DNA of 64,000 bases from positions 1 to 64,000 of the forward strand of contig JAICSX010000003.1 of NCBI GenBank assembly GCA_025936675.1, written 5' to 3'. Positions within the stretch are counted from its first letter, which is position 1; every line of letters begins with the position of its first letter. This document shows, piece after piece, positions 53,646 through 63,111 of this stretch. The stretch is from Sphingomonas sp. (GTDB lineage: Bacteria; Pseudomonadota; Alphaproteobacteria; Sphingomonadales; Sphingomonadaceae). The translations under genes were made by a program, and so were the position numbers. The notes under the pieces were generated by a model, which saw only the letters and a program-made list of their open reading frames with translations, was not told the DNA's origin and made no database searches.

Positions 53646-54719
53646 TCATGCGTCGTAATCCACCGCAACCCCGTCGCCGAGCGGCACCGACTGGCACGTC
53701 AGCACATAGCCGTCCGCCACCTCCTCGTCGGTTAGGCCGTAGCGCGCCGCCATCTCGACCTTGCCCTTGATGACCTTGGCCCGGCACGTCGCGCAGACCC
53801 CCGCCTTGCACGCGAATGGCGCCGGAAGGCCCGACGCCCGCGCACTGTCGAGGATATTGCCTGCAGTGAATGGAACGCGCCGCGTTCGGCCATCGAGGGT
53901 CACGGCGACAGTCACTCCTTCCGCCTGCGTTTGGAGCTGCGCCATCTCACGGGACAGCGAGTCCGCCGGGCGGTCGGCGGTGAAGCGCTCGATGTGGATG
54001 CGTTCCTTGGGAATGTTGCGGTCGAGCAGCGCGCCTTCGGCCGCGTCCATCATCGGACCGGGCCCGCAGATGAACCAGCCGTCGACGTCCCTGGCATCGG
54101 GCACGAGTGCGGGAATCGCCTCGTCCAGCCGCTCGCGATTGAGCATGCCGTTGAACAGCTCGATGTCCTGCTCCTCGGCATCGAGGAAATGGTAGATCTC
54201 GAAGCGCCCGAGATATTTGTCCTTCAACGCGGCCAACGCTTCGAGGAAGATGATCGAGCTGCTGTCGCGGTTGCCGTAGAGCAAGGTCATGCGGCTGTTC
54301 GGCTCATATTTGAGCGTCGTCTTGATCAACGACAGGACAGGCGTTATCCCCGACCCACCGGCGATGCCGACAAGGTGGCGCGACTTCGCTGCGTCGAACT
54401 CGGTCGTGAAGCTGCCGTGCGGCGGCATCACATCGACCGTGTCGCCTGCCTTCAGCTTGTCGCCGACCCAGTTGGAGAAGAGCCCGCCACCGATCCTTTT
54501 GACGGTCACCATCCAGTCCTGCTCGTCAGGCGCGGTGCACAGCGAATAGTTCCGGCGCACTTCCTCGCCGCCGATCGTCGCGCGGAGCGTCAGGTGCTGC
54601 CCGGCCTTGAACGCGAACCTCTCGCGCAGCTCGGCCGGCACCTCGAAGCGGATCGAATTCGCTTCGCTGGTTTCCGGAACGATTTCGGCGATCCGGAGCG
54701 CGTGGAAATGTTCAGCCAT
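53646..54719 (-). CDS. paaE: Phenylacetyl-CoA epoxidase reductase subunit
   Basis: 357 aa. FNR-like FAD/NADPH domain (HLTLRATIGGEEVRRNYSLCTAP, LVGIAGGSGITPVLSLI, CGPGPMMDAAE) and a C-terminal plant-type [2Fe-2S] domain with the four Cys pattern: CKAGVCATCRAKV plus C in LTCQSVPL. It passes electrons to the PaaABC epoxidase. ATG follows the paaC TAA stop with no gap. Confidence 0.94.
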   Translation of the reverse strand: MAEHFHALRIAEIVPETSEANSIRFEVPAELRERFAFKAGQHLTLRATIGGEEVRRNYSLCTAPDEQDWMVTVKRIGGGLFSNWVGDKLKAGDTVDVMPPHGSFTTEFDAAKSRHLVGIAGGSGITPVLSLIKTTLKYEPNSRMTLLYGNRDSSSIIFLEALAALKDKYLGRFEIYHFLDAEEQDIELFNGMLNRERLDEAIPALVPDARDVDGWFICGPGPMMDAAEGALLDRNIPKERIHIERFTADRPADSLSREMAQLQTQAEGVTVAVTLDGRTRRVPFTAGNILDSARASGLPAPFACKAGVCATCRAKVIKGKVEMAARYGLTDEEVADGYVLTCQSVPLGDGVAVDYDA

Positions 54720-55481
54720 TTACCACTTGGCGTCGGGATAGGTGCGCGGAAGGAACTGCATCACCGCGAGCAGGTGCCCGAGATGCTCACTGTGGTGTCC
54801 GCGCCGTCCGCCGAGGATCGGACGCTGGTCAGCGGGCGCTTCCAATTTCGCGTCGCCGAGCACCGCAGCGATCGCCGAGCGATATTCGTCTTCGAATTCG
54901 TGCGGATCGGGCGCAATTCCAGCATCGATCGCCATCTGCAGAGCCTCGTCGACCTCGAACAATTCGGGGATGAAGCGCCAATTCCAGTCGAAGCCATCAG
55001 TCATCCTTCGCGCACTCTCTTCCGTCCCGTCGCCGAGCCGGATCGTCCAGTCGGCGGCGAGTTCACGATGGTAGGCGACTTCCTTCACCGCCTTGTGCGC
55101 GAATTCACTCAGGAACTTGTCGCTGGAGTTCTGCAGCCGCTGCAGAAGCATGTGCTGCCAGGTCGTGTAGAGCAGGTGCCGAGCGATGGTCTGCGTGAAG
55201 TCGCCGTTGGGCTGCTCAACCAGCAGGCAGTTCCGGAAATCGAGCACGTCGCGGTGAAACGCGAGCTTGTCGCCGTCCCCCGCCTCACCCAACAGAAGCG
55301 TCGCCTGCCCGATGAGGTCGAGCGCCAGGTTCGCCAAGCTGATGTCGACTTCGAGCACCGGCCCGTGCCCGCACCATTCGCTGACGCGCTGGCCCAGCAC
55401 CAGGACGTCGTCGCCAAGGCGCAGGAGATACTCAGTGCGGGGATCGACGGCGCCACACACTTCTGACGAAGCGGTCGCCAT
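54720..55481 (-). CDS. paaC: Phenylacetyl-CoA epoxidase structural subunit PaaC
   Basis: 253 aa, ATG 55481 overlapping the paaB stop as TGATG. Ferritin-like helical bundle without the full di-iron set, as in PaaC: LRLGDDVLVLGQRVSEWCGHGPVLEVDISLANLALDLIGQ, HLLYTTWQHMLLQRLQNS, AVKEVAYHRELAADW. Non-catalytic partner of PaaA. The usual paaD does not follow it; paaE starts next. Confidence 0.94.
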   Translation of the reverse strand: MATASSEVCGAVDPRTEYLLRLGDDVLVLGQRVSEWCGHGPVLEVDISLANLALDLIGQATLLLGEAGDGDKLAFHRDVLDFRNCLLVEQPNGDFTQTIARHLLYTTWQHMLLQRLQNSSDKFLSEFAHKAVKEVAYHRELAADWTIRLGDGTEESARRMTDGFDWNWRFIPELFEVDEALQMAIDAGIAPDPHEFEDEYRSAIAAVLGDAKLEAPADQRPILGGRRGHHSEHLGHLLAVMQFLPRTYPDAKW

Positions 55482-55765
55482 CAGATGTGCTTCACCTCGT
55501 CGGGGATGTCGTAGAAGGTCGGGTGGCGGTAGATCTTGCTTTCCGCGGGCTCGAACAGCTCACCGACCTGGTCAGGGTCGCTCGCGACGATCTCCGACGA
55601 CGGCACAACCCACAGGCTCACTCCTTCGAGCCGCCGCGTGTACGTGTCGCGCGCGTGGGCGAGCGCGAGCTCCGCGTCAGGAGCATGAACGCTGCCAACG
55701 TGGCGATGAGAGAGCCCGCCCTTAGAGCGGACGAAAACTTCCCAGAGCGGCCAGTCACTGCTCAA
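55481..55765 (-). CDS. paaB: Phenylacetyl-CoA epoxidase subunit PaaB
   Basis: 94 aa from TTG 55765 in a TTGA overlap with paa[38 protein letters not shown] and [17 protein letters not shown] are PaaB signatures. It bridges PaaAC units. Length is as expected. Confidence 0.94.
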   Translation of the reverse strand: MSSDWPLWEVFVRSKGGLSHRHVGSVHAPDAELALAHARDTYTRRLEGVSLWVVPSSEIVASDPDQVGELFEPAESKIYRHPTFYDIPDEVKHI

Positions 55766-56742
55766 GCGGCCTTCCTCTCGCGCCGCTTCGCTTCATGCGC
55801 CGCGGCAGCTTCGCGCACCCATGCGCCCTTCTCCCATGCCTCGCGCCGCGCCTTCATGCGTTCCTTGGCGACCGGGCCTTCGCCGCGGACTACCGCGTAG
55901 AATTCTTCCCAATCGATGGTGCCGAAATCGTAGCCGCCCTTCTCCCCGTTCCACTTGAGGTCCGGGTCCGGCACCTTCAGCCCAAGGAAGTCCGCCTGCG
56001 GGACGGTGATGTCGACGAACTTCTGCCGGAGTTCGTCATTGGTCTCGCGCTTGATCCGCCAGCGCATCGACTGCGCCGTGTTCGGGCTGTCGGCGTCCGG
56101 CGGGCCGAACATCATCAAGCTCGGCCACCACCAGCGGTCGAGCGCGTCCTGCGCCATCCTTTTCTGTTCGGCCGTGCCGTTGGCGAGCGCGATCATGATC
56201 TCGTAGCCCTGGCGCTGGTGGAAGCTCTCCTCCTTGCACACTCGAACCATCGCGCGGGCATAAGGCCCGTAGCTCGTCCGCTGCAGCGGCACCTGGTTCA
56301 TGATCGCCGCGCCGTCGACTAGCCAGCCGATCGCGCCGATGTCCGCCCAGGTCAGCGTCGGGTAATTGAAGATGGTGGAGTACTTGGCTTTTCCGCTGTG
56401 AAGCGCCTCGATCATCTGCTCGCGGCTCGTGCCGAGCGTCTCTGCAGCGCAATAGAGGTAGAGCCCGTGGCCCGCCTCGTCCTGCACCTTGGCGAGCAGG
56501 ATCGCCTTGCGCCGCAATGACGGCGCGCGCGTGATCCAGTTGCCCTCCGGGAGCATGCCAACGATCTCGCTATGCGCATGCTGGCTGATCTGCCGCGTCA
56601 GCGTCCGCCGGTAAGCCTCGGGCATCCAGTCCTTCGGCTCGATGAAATCGTCGGCGGCAACCCGCGCCTCGAATGCCTCGAGAAGCTTCGGGTCCTCGAG
56701 ATTTTCGATCTTGGCCGTCTTCTGAAGCTCGGTCGTGTACAT
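55762..56742 (-). CDS. paaA: Phenylacetyl-CoA 1,2-epoxidase catalytic subunit
   Basis: 326 aa, ATG 56742, no clear Shine-Dalgarno. Di-iron ferritin-like subunit: [47 protein letters not shown] (EXXH), and [15 protein letters not shown] (EXXH). It epoxidises phenylacetyl-CoA. It comes after paaI in the same direction, with a 31-base gap. Confidence 0.95.
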   Translation of the reverse strand: MYTTELQKTAKIENLEDPKLLEAFEARVAADDFIEPKDWMPEAYRRTLTRQISQHAHSEIVGMLPEGNWITRAPSLRRKAILLAKVQDEAGHGLYLYCAAETLGTSREQMIEALHSGKAKYSTIFNYPTLTWADIGAIGWLVDGAAIMNQVPLQRTSYGPYARAMVRVCKEESFHQRQGYEIMIALANGTAEQKRMAQDALDRWWWPSLMMFGPPDADSPNTAQSMRWRIKRETNDELRQKFVDITVPQADFLGLKVPDPDLKWNGEKGGYDFGTIDWEEFYAVVRGEGPVAKERMKARREAWEKGAWVREAAAAHEAKRRERKAA

Positions 56743-56773
56743 GGCTGCGATGTAGTCCGTGCGCGGTTAACGT

Positions 56774-57199
56774 TCAAATCTCGACGACAGCTCCGCCGAG
56801 CGTTCGCGAATAGCCGGTGAACTCGGCGATCGTCCGGCCGTCGCTGGTGCGCACCGTTACGCGCGTCACTCCGCTACGGCCCGCAGTTGCCGCCTCCTCG
56901 CCTTCGGCAACCAAAGTTTCGCCCTCGGTCGCGCTGCCAAGGAAGATGATTCCCGCCTGCGCTGCGACGGTCTTCTCGTTCTTACCGTTGCAGACATAAG
57001 CGAACGCAGTGTCGGCGAGTGCGAACACCATGCCGCCGTGGACGATCCCGTGGCCGTTGAGCATGTCGGCGCGGACCTTCATCGACAGCCGCGCATGGCC
57101 CGCGCGCGCTTCCTCGATCCGGATGCCCCACGCCGGGCCGGTGCCCTCGGCGGCGAGCATCGCGCGCGCCACCCGGTTCGCGAGTTCGTTTGCGTCCAC
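56774..57199 (-). CDS. paaI: Hot-dog acyl-CoA thioesterase PaaI
   Basis: 141 aa from GTG 57199 with AAGGAGG upstream. Thioesterase motif LNGHGIVHGGMVFALADTAFAYVCN, with the catalytic Asp, and ATAGRSGVTRVTVRTSDGRTI. It releases CoA from dead-end paa intermediates. First gene of the minus-strand run paaI-A-B-C-E-aminotransferase-E1-E2; divergent from paaG with only 26 bases between start codons. Confidence 0.92.
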   Translation of the reverse strand: MDANELANRVARAMLAAEGTGPAWGIRIEEARAGHARLSMKVRADMLNGHGIVHGGMVFALADTAFAYVCNGKNEKTVAAQAGIIFLGSATEGETLVAEGEEAATAGRSGVTRVTVRTSDGRTIAEFTGYSRTLGGAVVEI

Positions 57200-57225
57200 G
57201 CCCCCTCCTTCGCTACGCGCGTGGA

Positions 57226-58005
57226 ATGGCTTACGAGACCATTGACTTCAAGACTGATGGGCCCGTCGCGCGCATCACGCTGAGCCGGCCGGACCGGCTC
57301 AACAGCTTCACGGTACAGATGCACGAAGAGCTGCGCGACGCGCTGGCGAACCTCGGCGAGGCTCGCGTGGTCGTGCTGACCGGCGCGGGCCGCGGCTTCT
57401 GCGCCGGGCAGGACCTCAACGACCGCGCGGTCGCGCCGGGCGAAGCCGTCGATCTCGGCGAGACGGTTCAGGTTAGCTGGAACCCTCTGGTCCGCACGCT
57501 GACTTCAATGCCCCAACCTGTAATCGCCCGCGTCAACGGCGTCGCAGCCGGCGCCGGAGCCAATATCGCGCTCGCGTGCGATATCGTCGTCGCGGCGAGA
57601 TCAGCCAAGTTCATCCAGAGCTTCTCGGCGATCGGCCTCATTCCCGACAGCGGCGGCACCTGGGCGCTTCCACGGCTCGTCGGGCAAGCGCGCGCTCTCG
57701 GCCTCGGCCTCACCGGCGAGCCCCTGCCCGCCGAGAAAGCCGCCGAATGGGGAATGATCTGGAAGGCCGTTGACGACGATGCGCTCGACGCAGAGGTGAA
57801 TACGATCGCCAACAAGCTTGCCTCACTTCCGCCGCTCGGGCTCGCCGCGATCAAGGAGATGATCCGATCGAGCTGGCAGTACAGCCTGGACGAGGAGCTC
57901 GAGCGACAGGCGGGTGCGATGCGCCGCCTCGGCTTCACCCAGGATTATCGCGAGGGCGTCGCCGCCTTCCTCGAGAAGCGAACGCCGAAGTTCACCGGCC
58001 GCTAG
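57226..58005 (+). CDS. paaG: Enoyl-CoA isomerase/hydratase of phenylacetate pathway
   Basis: 259 aa from ATG 57226, chosen over 57190 which would overlap paaI. Crotonase fold with RPDRLNSFTVQMHEEL, GRGFCAGQDLNDRA, and GVAAGAGANIALACDIVVAA for the oxyanion hole and FIQSFSAIGLIPDSGGTWALP for the catalytic Asp. The FCAGQDL version matches PaaG, which turns the epoxide to an oxepin-CoA. Divergent from the paaI run. Confidence 0.9.
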   Translation: MAYETIDFKTDGPVARITLSRPDRLNSFTVQMHEELRDALANLGEARVVVLTGAGRGFCAGQDLNDRAVAPGEAVDLGETVQVSWNPLVRTLTSMPQPVIARVNGVAAGAGANIALACDIVVAARSAKFIQSFSAIGLIPDSGGTWALPRLVGQARALGLGLTGEPLPAEKAAEWGMIWKAVDDDALDAEVNTIANKLASLPPLGLAAIKEMIRSSWQYSLDEELERQAGAMRRLGFTQDYREGVAAFLEKRTPKFTGR

Positions 58006-58958
58006 GCGGTCACCAGCTCGGCAAACTTGTCGAGGTCGATATTGCCGCCCGAGACGACGCAAACGATCGGGCCTTCCAGTGTTTCGTCCGACAGCGCCGC
58101 GGCAAGCGCAAGCGCGCCGGCGCCCTCGGCGACGACCCGCGCTTTCTCTGCCATCAGCCGCATGGCGTCACGCACCTGGTCGAGCGTCACCGTGATCGAG
58201 CCGTCGACGACCGCCTGCATCCGCTGCCACATGCGCTCGGTCACGCTCTTTCCGCCGGCGCCATCCACGAACGACGCCTGCCAGTCCGGCAACCGCCGCG
58301 GGCCGCCATGCTCGAGCGAATAAGCGTAAGGCGCCGCAGTCTCGGGCTCCGCGCCAAGGACCTTCACGTGCGGCTTGAGTGCCTTCACCGCGCTTCCGAC
58401 GCCGGTGATCAGCCCGCCGCCGCCGATCGCGGCGATCACCGTGCGCACGTCGGGCAAATCCTCGACGATCTCGAGCCCCATCGTGCCGTGCCCGGCGATG
58501 AAATCATGATTGTCGAAGGGGTGGACAAAGGTGCCATCCATCCCGTCGAACGAATGGCTTTCCGCGGCGACCCACGCGTCTTCGTATGACACCGGGACGA
58601 TCGTCGCGCCGAGTGCACGCATCCGGTCGAGCTTGGTTTGCGGCGCCGTCTCGATCGCCACGACCGAGCAGGGAACCCCGAACTCCCGCGCGGCATAAGC
58701 GACGCCCTGCCCCGCGTTGCCTGCACTGATCGTCCAAACCCCTCGCGCGCGCTCCTCGTCCGACAGGCTCGCGACGGCATTGGCGCCGCCGCGGATCTTG
58801 TAGGCGTTGGTCGGCTGTAGATTCTCGAGCTTCAAATAGATTTCGCGAGGGTCGCCGCAGTCGAGCTTCACCAGCGGCGTCCGAAGCACCGTACTCGCGA
58901 TGCGTCCGCGTGCATCCTCGATGTCGGAAAGAGCGATCGGCCGGACGGGGGGAATCAT
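58002..58958 (-). CDS. Threonine/serine dehydratase-like PLP enzyme
   Basis: 318 aa from ATG 58958 with GGAGGG upstream; the long frame to 59105 would cover the small DUF3309-type gene on the other strand and is not used. PLP fold type II: LKLENLQPTNAYKIRGGANAV with the Schiff-base Lys, SAGNAGQGVAYAA, GGGGLITGVGSA for phosphate binding, and VSGGNIDLDKF at the end. Threonine or serine dehydratase/racemase-like; no ACT domain. Stop overlaps paaG stop as CTAG. Confidence 0.88.
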   Translation of the reverse strand: MIPPVRPIALSDIEDARGRIASTVLRTPLVKLDCGDPREIYLKLENLQPTNAYKIRGGANAVASLSDEERARGVWTISAGNAGQGVAYAAREFGVPCSVVAIETAPQTKLDRMRALGATIVPVSYEDAWVAAESHSFDGMDGTFVHPFDNHDFIAGHGTMGLEIVEDLPDVRTVIAAIGGGGLITGVGSAVKALKPHVKVLGAEPETAAPYAYSLEHGGPRRLPDWQASFVDGAGGKSVTERMWQRMQAVVDGSITVTLDQVRDAMRLMAEKARVVAEGAGALALAAALSDETLEGPIVCVVSGGNIDLDKFAELVTA

Positions 58959-59048
58959 GCGCCCTCCTCCCACGCGCAAAAGCGCGCTGCAACCCTCCCC
59001 CGCGCCGTTCGTTGCGCCCTCTAAACAACTATAAGAGGAGAGCACCCC

Positions 59049-59201
59049 ATGGGTCTCATCATCGTCATCATCCTTATCCTGCTGCTGGTCGGCGCGGTCC
59101 CGCACTGGGGCTACAGCAGGGGCTGGGGCTACGGCCCGTCGGGTCTGCTAGGCCTGATCCTGATCATCGTCGTGATCCTGCTTCTGATGGGCCGCCTCTA
59201 A
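59049..59201 (+). CDS. Small DUF3309-type membrane protein
   Basis: 50 aa, too short for usual cut-offs. ATG 59049 with AGGAG upstream. Two hydrophobic strips (LIIVIILILLLVGAVPHW and [18 protein letters not shown]) around YSRGWGYGPSG. This motif is what I recall for DUF3309. Function unknown. Stop overlaps the stop of the convergent phosphotransferase gene as CTAA. Confidence 0.85.
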   Translation: MGLIIVIILILLLVGAVPHWGYSRGWGYGPSGLLGLILIIVVILLLMGRL

Positions 59202-60220
59202 GCGGTCGCTCCAGCCTTTAGCGCGAACGCCCACGCTGCCCCTGCCAGCGTGGGCACCCGCTTCGCCATCTGGGCGGCGTGGGCGCTCGATGCCGTCCCG
59301 TCGATCACGCGCTTCTTGATGCCCTGCACGATTCCGGCGAGCCGGAAGAGATTGTAGGCGAAATACCAGTCGAGCTTGTCGGCGACAGCGACTCCCGACC
59401 CTGTCGAATAGAGTTCGACGATCTCGTCGATTGTGGGAATTCCGAGCTCCTGCAGATCGAGACCTGCAAGACCCGCGTTCCCATCGGCGGGCATCACCCA
59501 CTGCATTGCGAGATAGGAGAAGTCCGCGAGCGGATCGCCGAGCGTCGCCAGCTCCCAGTCGAGCACGGCGGTGAGCCGGCGGTCATCGAACAGCACGTTG
59601 TCGATCCGGTAATCGCCATGAACGACCGACACGCGGGACTGCTCGGGCAAGCTCGCCGGCAGATAGTCGATCAGCCGCTCCATCTCCGGCAGCTCGTCGG
59701 TCTGCGAATCCCGATATTGCCGCGTCCAGCGCGCTACCTGCCGCTCGAAATAGTTTCCGGGCTTGCCGAAGTCGCTTAGCCCGGCGCTGATCGGGTCGAT
59801 ATTGTGGAGGTCGGCGAGCGTCAAAACCAGCTGTTCATACATCCGGCGTCGAGCCGCCGGGTCGAACTCCGGAAGAGCTCCATCCGTGTACGCGCGGCCC
59901 TTGGCCAGCTCCATCACGTAGAAGATCGCGCCGATCACGTCCGCATCGGTGCACAGCGCGAATGGCCGCGGCACCGGAAAGCCGAGCGGGTGAAGCGCGG
60001 AGATCAGCCGATATTCGCGGTCGACCGCGTGCGCGCTCGGCAGCAGCGGGCCGAAGGGCTTGCGGCGCAACACATAATCGCCCGACGCAGCGCTGATCCG
60101 ATAGGTCGGGTTGGACTGCCCCCAGGCGAATTTCTCGAGCTTGAACGGCCCTCGAAACCCTTCAACGTTGGCCTCGAGCCATCGGCCGAGCGCAGCTTCG
60201 TCAATCGGCTGATCGCTCAC
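59198..60220 (-). CDS. Phosphotransferase (APH-like, ACAD10/11-kinase type)
   Basis: 340 aa from GTG 60220, in a GTGA overlap with the acyl-CoA dehydrogenase stop. APH/choline-kinase fold: [34 protein letters not shown], catalytic [14 protein letters not shown] and [16 protein letters not shown]. This pairing with an acyl-CoA dehydrogenase is the bacterial version of ACAD10/11, where the kinase phosphorylates the 4-hydroxy group of a hydroxyacyl-CoA. Substrate inferred only. Confidence 0.88.
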   Translation of the reverse strand: MSDQPIDEAALGRWLEANVEGFRGPFKLEKFAWGQSNPTYRISAASGDYVLRRKPFGPLLPSAHAVDREYRLISALHPLGFPVPRPFALCTDADVIGAIFYVMELAKGRAYTDGALPEFDPAARRRMYEQLVLTLADLHNIDPISAGLSDFGKPGNYFERQVARWTRQYRDSQTDELPEMERLIDYLPASLPEQSRVSVVHGDYRIDNVLFDDRRLTAVLDWELATLGDPLADFSYLAMQWVMPADGNAGLAGLDLQELGIPTIDEIVELYSTGSGVAVADKLDWYFAYNLFRLAGIVQGIKKRVIDGTASSAHAAQMAKRVPTLAGAAWAFALKAGATA

Positions 60221-61452
60221 CGGTGCTTCTTATACTCCAGCCGGGCGATGGCTCGGCGATGGACCTCGTCGGGCCCATCCGCCAGGCGCAGCGTCCGGAT
60301 CGACGCATAAGCGCGCGCCAGCCCCGCATCCTCCGACACGCCCGCGGCGCCGAACGCCTGGATCGCATCGTCGATGATCTTGAGCGCCATGATCGGTGCC
60401 GCGACCTTGATCATCGCGATCTCGCCCTGCGCCGCCTTGTTGCCGGCCTTGTCCATCATGTCGGCGGCCTTGAGGCACAGAAGGCGAGTCATCTCGATGT
60501 CGATGCGCGCGTTGGCGATGCGCTCTTCCCACACGCCCTGCTCCGCCAATGTCTTGCCGAACGCGGTCCGGCTCATCAGCCGCTTTACCATCGCGCCGAG
60601 CGCTTCCTCGGCCGCGCCGATGGTGCGCATGCAATGGTGGATCCGCCCCGGCCCGAGGCGCCCTTGCGCGATCTCGAACCCCCTGCCCTCGCCGAGCAAC
60701 ATGTTCGACGGCGGCACGCGGACGTCGGTTAGCTCGATCTCCATGTGGCCGTGCGGAGCGTCGTCATAGCCGAACACCGGGAGGTGCCGCTTGATCGTCA
60801 CGCCCGGTGCATCGAGCGGCACCAGGATCATCGACTGCTGCTTGTGAAGCTCGGCCGATGGGTCGGTCTTGCCCATCAGGATCGCGACCTTGCAGCGCGG
60901 ATCGCCGGCGCCGCTCGACCACCATTTGCGGCCGTTGATCACATATTCGTTGCCGCGCATCTCGATGCTGCACTTGATGTTGGTCGCGTCCGATGAGGCG
61001 ACGTCCGGCTCGGTCATCAGGAAGGCCGAGCGGATTTCGCCCTCCATCAGCGGCTTCAGCCACTCGTCCTTCTGCTCGCGCGTGCCGTAGCGGTTGATGA
61101 CCTCCATGTTGCCGGTGTCGGGGGCCGAGCAGTTGAACACCTCGGACGCAAAGCCGATGTGGCCCATTTCCTCGGCGCAGAAGGCGTATTGGAGGTTGCT
61201 GAGCGCCGGTCCGTCGAACGCGAAGCTGTCGTCGACCGGCGTCGCGCCGTGCGAGGGCGGCATGAACAGGTTCCAGAGCCCTTCTGCCTTTGCTTTCGCC
61301 TTCAACTCCTCGATGACCGGAAGCACCTTCCAGCGCTCGCCTTCGCGCTGCTGCGCTTCGTAATCGGGGACGCGCGGGCGGACATGCTCGTCCATGAAGG
61401 CGCGGACGCGGTCGCGCCACTCAGTCTCCGCCGGCCCAAGGCTGAAATCCAT
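60217..61452 (-). CDS. Acyl-CoA dehydrogenase (ACAD10/11-type)
   Basis: 411 aa. Acyl-CoA dehydrogenase fold: [35 protein letters not shown] with FAD loop, [37 protein letters not shown], and [18 protein letters not shown]. Position and translation coupling to the phosphotransferase gene indicate the pair works on hydroxyacyl-CoA. Divergent from the SDR gene with 46 bases between. Confidence 0.92.
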   Translation of the reverse strand: MDFSLGPAETEWRDRVRAFMDEHVRPRVPDYEAQQREGERWKVLPVIEELKAKAKAEGLWNLFMPPSHGATPVDDSFAFDGPALSNLQYAFCAEEMGHIGFASEVFNCSAPDTGNMEVINRYGTREQKDEWLKPLMEGEIRSAFLMTEPDVASSDATNIKCSIEMRGNEYVINGRKWWSSGAGDPRCKVAILMGKTDPSAELHKQQSMILVPLDAPGVTIKRHLPVFGYDDAPHGHMEIELTDVRVPPSNMLLGEGRGFEIAQGRLGPGRIHHCMRTIGAAEEALGAMVKRLMSRTAFGKTLAEQGVWEERIANARIDIEMTRLLCLKAADMMDKAGNKAAQGEIAMIKVAAPIMALKIIDDAIQAFGAAGVSEDAGLARAYASIRTLRLADGPDEVHRRAIARLEYKKHR

Positions 61453-61498
61453 CGTCAGCCGCCTATCAGCAACAGTGTCAGTTGGCTATGAGGCCGGC

Positions 61499-62251
61499 AT
61501 GGTACGGCTTGCAGGCAAGGTCGCGATCGTCACCGGCGCGGCGTCGGGCATCGGCAAGGCGACGGTCGAGCTGTTCCGGAGAGAAGGCGCGACGGTCGTC
61601 GGTGCCGACGTCGGCGAAGGCGCGGACGTTACCGCTGACGCGGGCAGCGAAGCCGACGTCCACGCATTGGTCGAACGCGTCGCTCGGGAGCATGGCGGGC
61701 TCGACATCTACTTCGCCAATGCCGGTATTTCGGGCGGTTTCGCCTCCATCGCCGAACAGACTGCCGGGGACTGGGCCGAGATATTGCGCGTCAACCTCAT
61801 CGGCCCGTTCCTCGCGGTCAAACATGCAGCGCCGCTGATGAACCTGCGCGGTGGCGGCTCGATCATCTGCACCGCGAGTGTCGCCGGCCTTCGAGCGGGA
61901 GCGGGCGGTGCGGCTTATTCGGCATCGAAGGCGGGGGTGATCAGCCTGGTGCAATCGGCGGCGCAGCAGCTCGCCGGGAGCGGAGTCCGGGTGAACGCGA
62001 TCTGCCCGGGCCTGATCGAGACCGGCATGACCCGAGCCATCTACGAGCTGGCGCGGGCCAGCGGCCAGGAAGAGCGCCTAGGGGAGCTCAATCCACTCCG
62101 ACGCGGCGGCGACCCCGACGAGATCGCGCACGCGGCGCTGTTCCTCGCGTCAGACGAGTCCAGCTACGTCAATGGTGCTGCTTTGGTCGTCGACGGCGGC
62201 CTGTCGAGCAGCCATCCGACCGCGCGCAAGTTTGAGCTCAGGATGCTCTGA
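61499..62251 (+). CDS. SDR-family oxidoreductase
   Basis: 250 aa from ATG 61499 with GAGG five bases upstream. Rossmann [16 protein letters not shown], catalytic Tyr/Lys in YSASKAG, and the glycine-rich end ([10 protein letters not shown]). Classical SDR; substrate unknown. Its gene is divergent from the acyl-CoA dehydrogenase gene and could serve the same pathway. Confidence 0.92.
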   Translation: MVRLAGKVAIVTGAASGIGKATVELFRREGATVVGADVGEGADVTADAGSEADVHALVERVAREHGGLDIYFANAGISGGFASIAEQTAGDWAEILRVNLIGPFLAVKHAAPLMNLRGGGSIICTASVAGLRAGAGGAAYSASKAGVISLVQSAAQQLAGSGVRVNAICPGLIETGMTRAIYELARASGQEERLGELNPLRRGGDPDEIAHAALFLASDESSYVNGAALVVDGGLSSSHPTARKFELRML

Positions 62252-62263
62252 TGAATGCAGCCG

Positions 62264-63013
62264 CTAACGCGGCTTGCGGAATTTCAGGATGAACTGATCG
62301 GTCTTGCCGCGAATGCTGGGATCCTGAACCTTGGCCGTGTGAGGATCGGCTGGATTGCGCAGGATGCTGCTCTCACCGTCGAGCTTGAACCCCGCAGCCG
62401 CAACCTCCTGCTTGACCACTGTATCTTCGATGCGGTGGAGCGTCGACGTCTGGGTCGCGCCTGCGCCAGCGGCCGTCTCATGATCTTCGATCAGGTACGT
62501 CCCGCCGGGCTTCAGGACGCGAAATGCCTCCGCGTTATAGGCGTGAGCCGCGTCACCGGTCGGCAGCTTGCTGTTCTTGAAGTCGTGGTAGTTTTGCGTC
62601 GTCCAGACCATGTCGACTTTCCCGTCGACGGGAATCGTCCCAGGTGCGCCAGCGACGATCGTGAGGTTCGAACGCTGTTGCGCGAGCGCCTGCAAGGCTG
62701 GCGACGGATGCGCGGTGATCGCATAGACGTGGCCCTTGGAACCCACGGCGCCCGTCAAAATCCGCGTGAAATACCCGCCGCCGGGCGCCAGCTCGGCGAT
62801 GCTCATTCCTGCATGAACGCCGGCGAACGAAAGAACTTCTGCCGGCTTCCGGTCGGCATCCCGTGCGACGTCTTCAGCAGGACGGACCGGGTCGGCAAGG
62901 ACGGACTGAAACTGCACAGCGGAAGGCGGCGCAGCGATTGCGGTGCCGGTGGTTGCGATCGCCACACAACCAAGAGAAGCAAAAGTCTTCAGGCCTTGGA
63001 TTAGCTTCGTCAT
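62264..63013 (-). CDS. Exported methyltransferase-like protein
   Basis: 249 aa with an N-terminal signal peptide (LIQGLKTFASLGCVAIATTGTAIAA). SAM-binding style motif I: MSIAELAPGGGYFTRIL; later DMVWTTQNYHDF, RVLKPGGTYLIEDHET. This exported methyltransferase-like form is one I have seen in sphingomonads; whether it binds SAM outside the cytoplasm is unclear, since SAM is not expected in the periplasm. Opposite to the SDR with a 12-base gap between stops. Confidence 0.85.
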   Translation of the reverse strand: MTKLIQGLKTFASLGCVAIATTGTAIAAPPSAVQFQSVLADPVRPAEDVARDADRKPAEVLSFAGVHAGMSIAELAPGGGYFTRILTGAVGSKGHVYAITAHPSPALQALAQQRSNLTIVAGAPGTIPVDGKVDMVWTTQNYHDFKNSKLPTGDAAHAYNAEAFRVLKPGGTYLIEDHETAAGAGATQTSTLHRIEDTVVKQEVAAAGFKLDGESSILRNPADPHTAKVQDPSIRGKTDQFILKFRKPR

Positions 63014-63111
63014 GATGCCTCCCTGCGCTTATTCTTAGCCATTAGCGCTGCCTTTGCAGGATGTCTCCAGTAGTGACTTTAAGGGCGTCTTCGCGCAGTG
63101 ACCAACGCGCG

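Noticed and set aside
53931..55466. Plus-strand 511-codon open frame
   Set aside because: Antisense to paaE and paaC, both with complete family motifs. No ribosome site and no recognisable protein.
58959..59105. N-terminal extension of the PLP dehydratase
   Set aside because: Asp-rich low-complexity peptide antisense to the DUF3309-type gene; a GGAGG site precedes the inner ATG at 58958.
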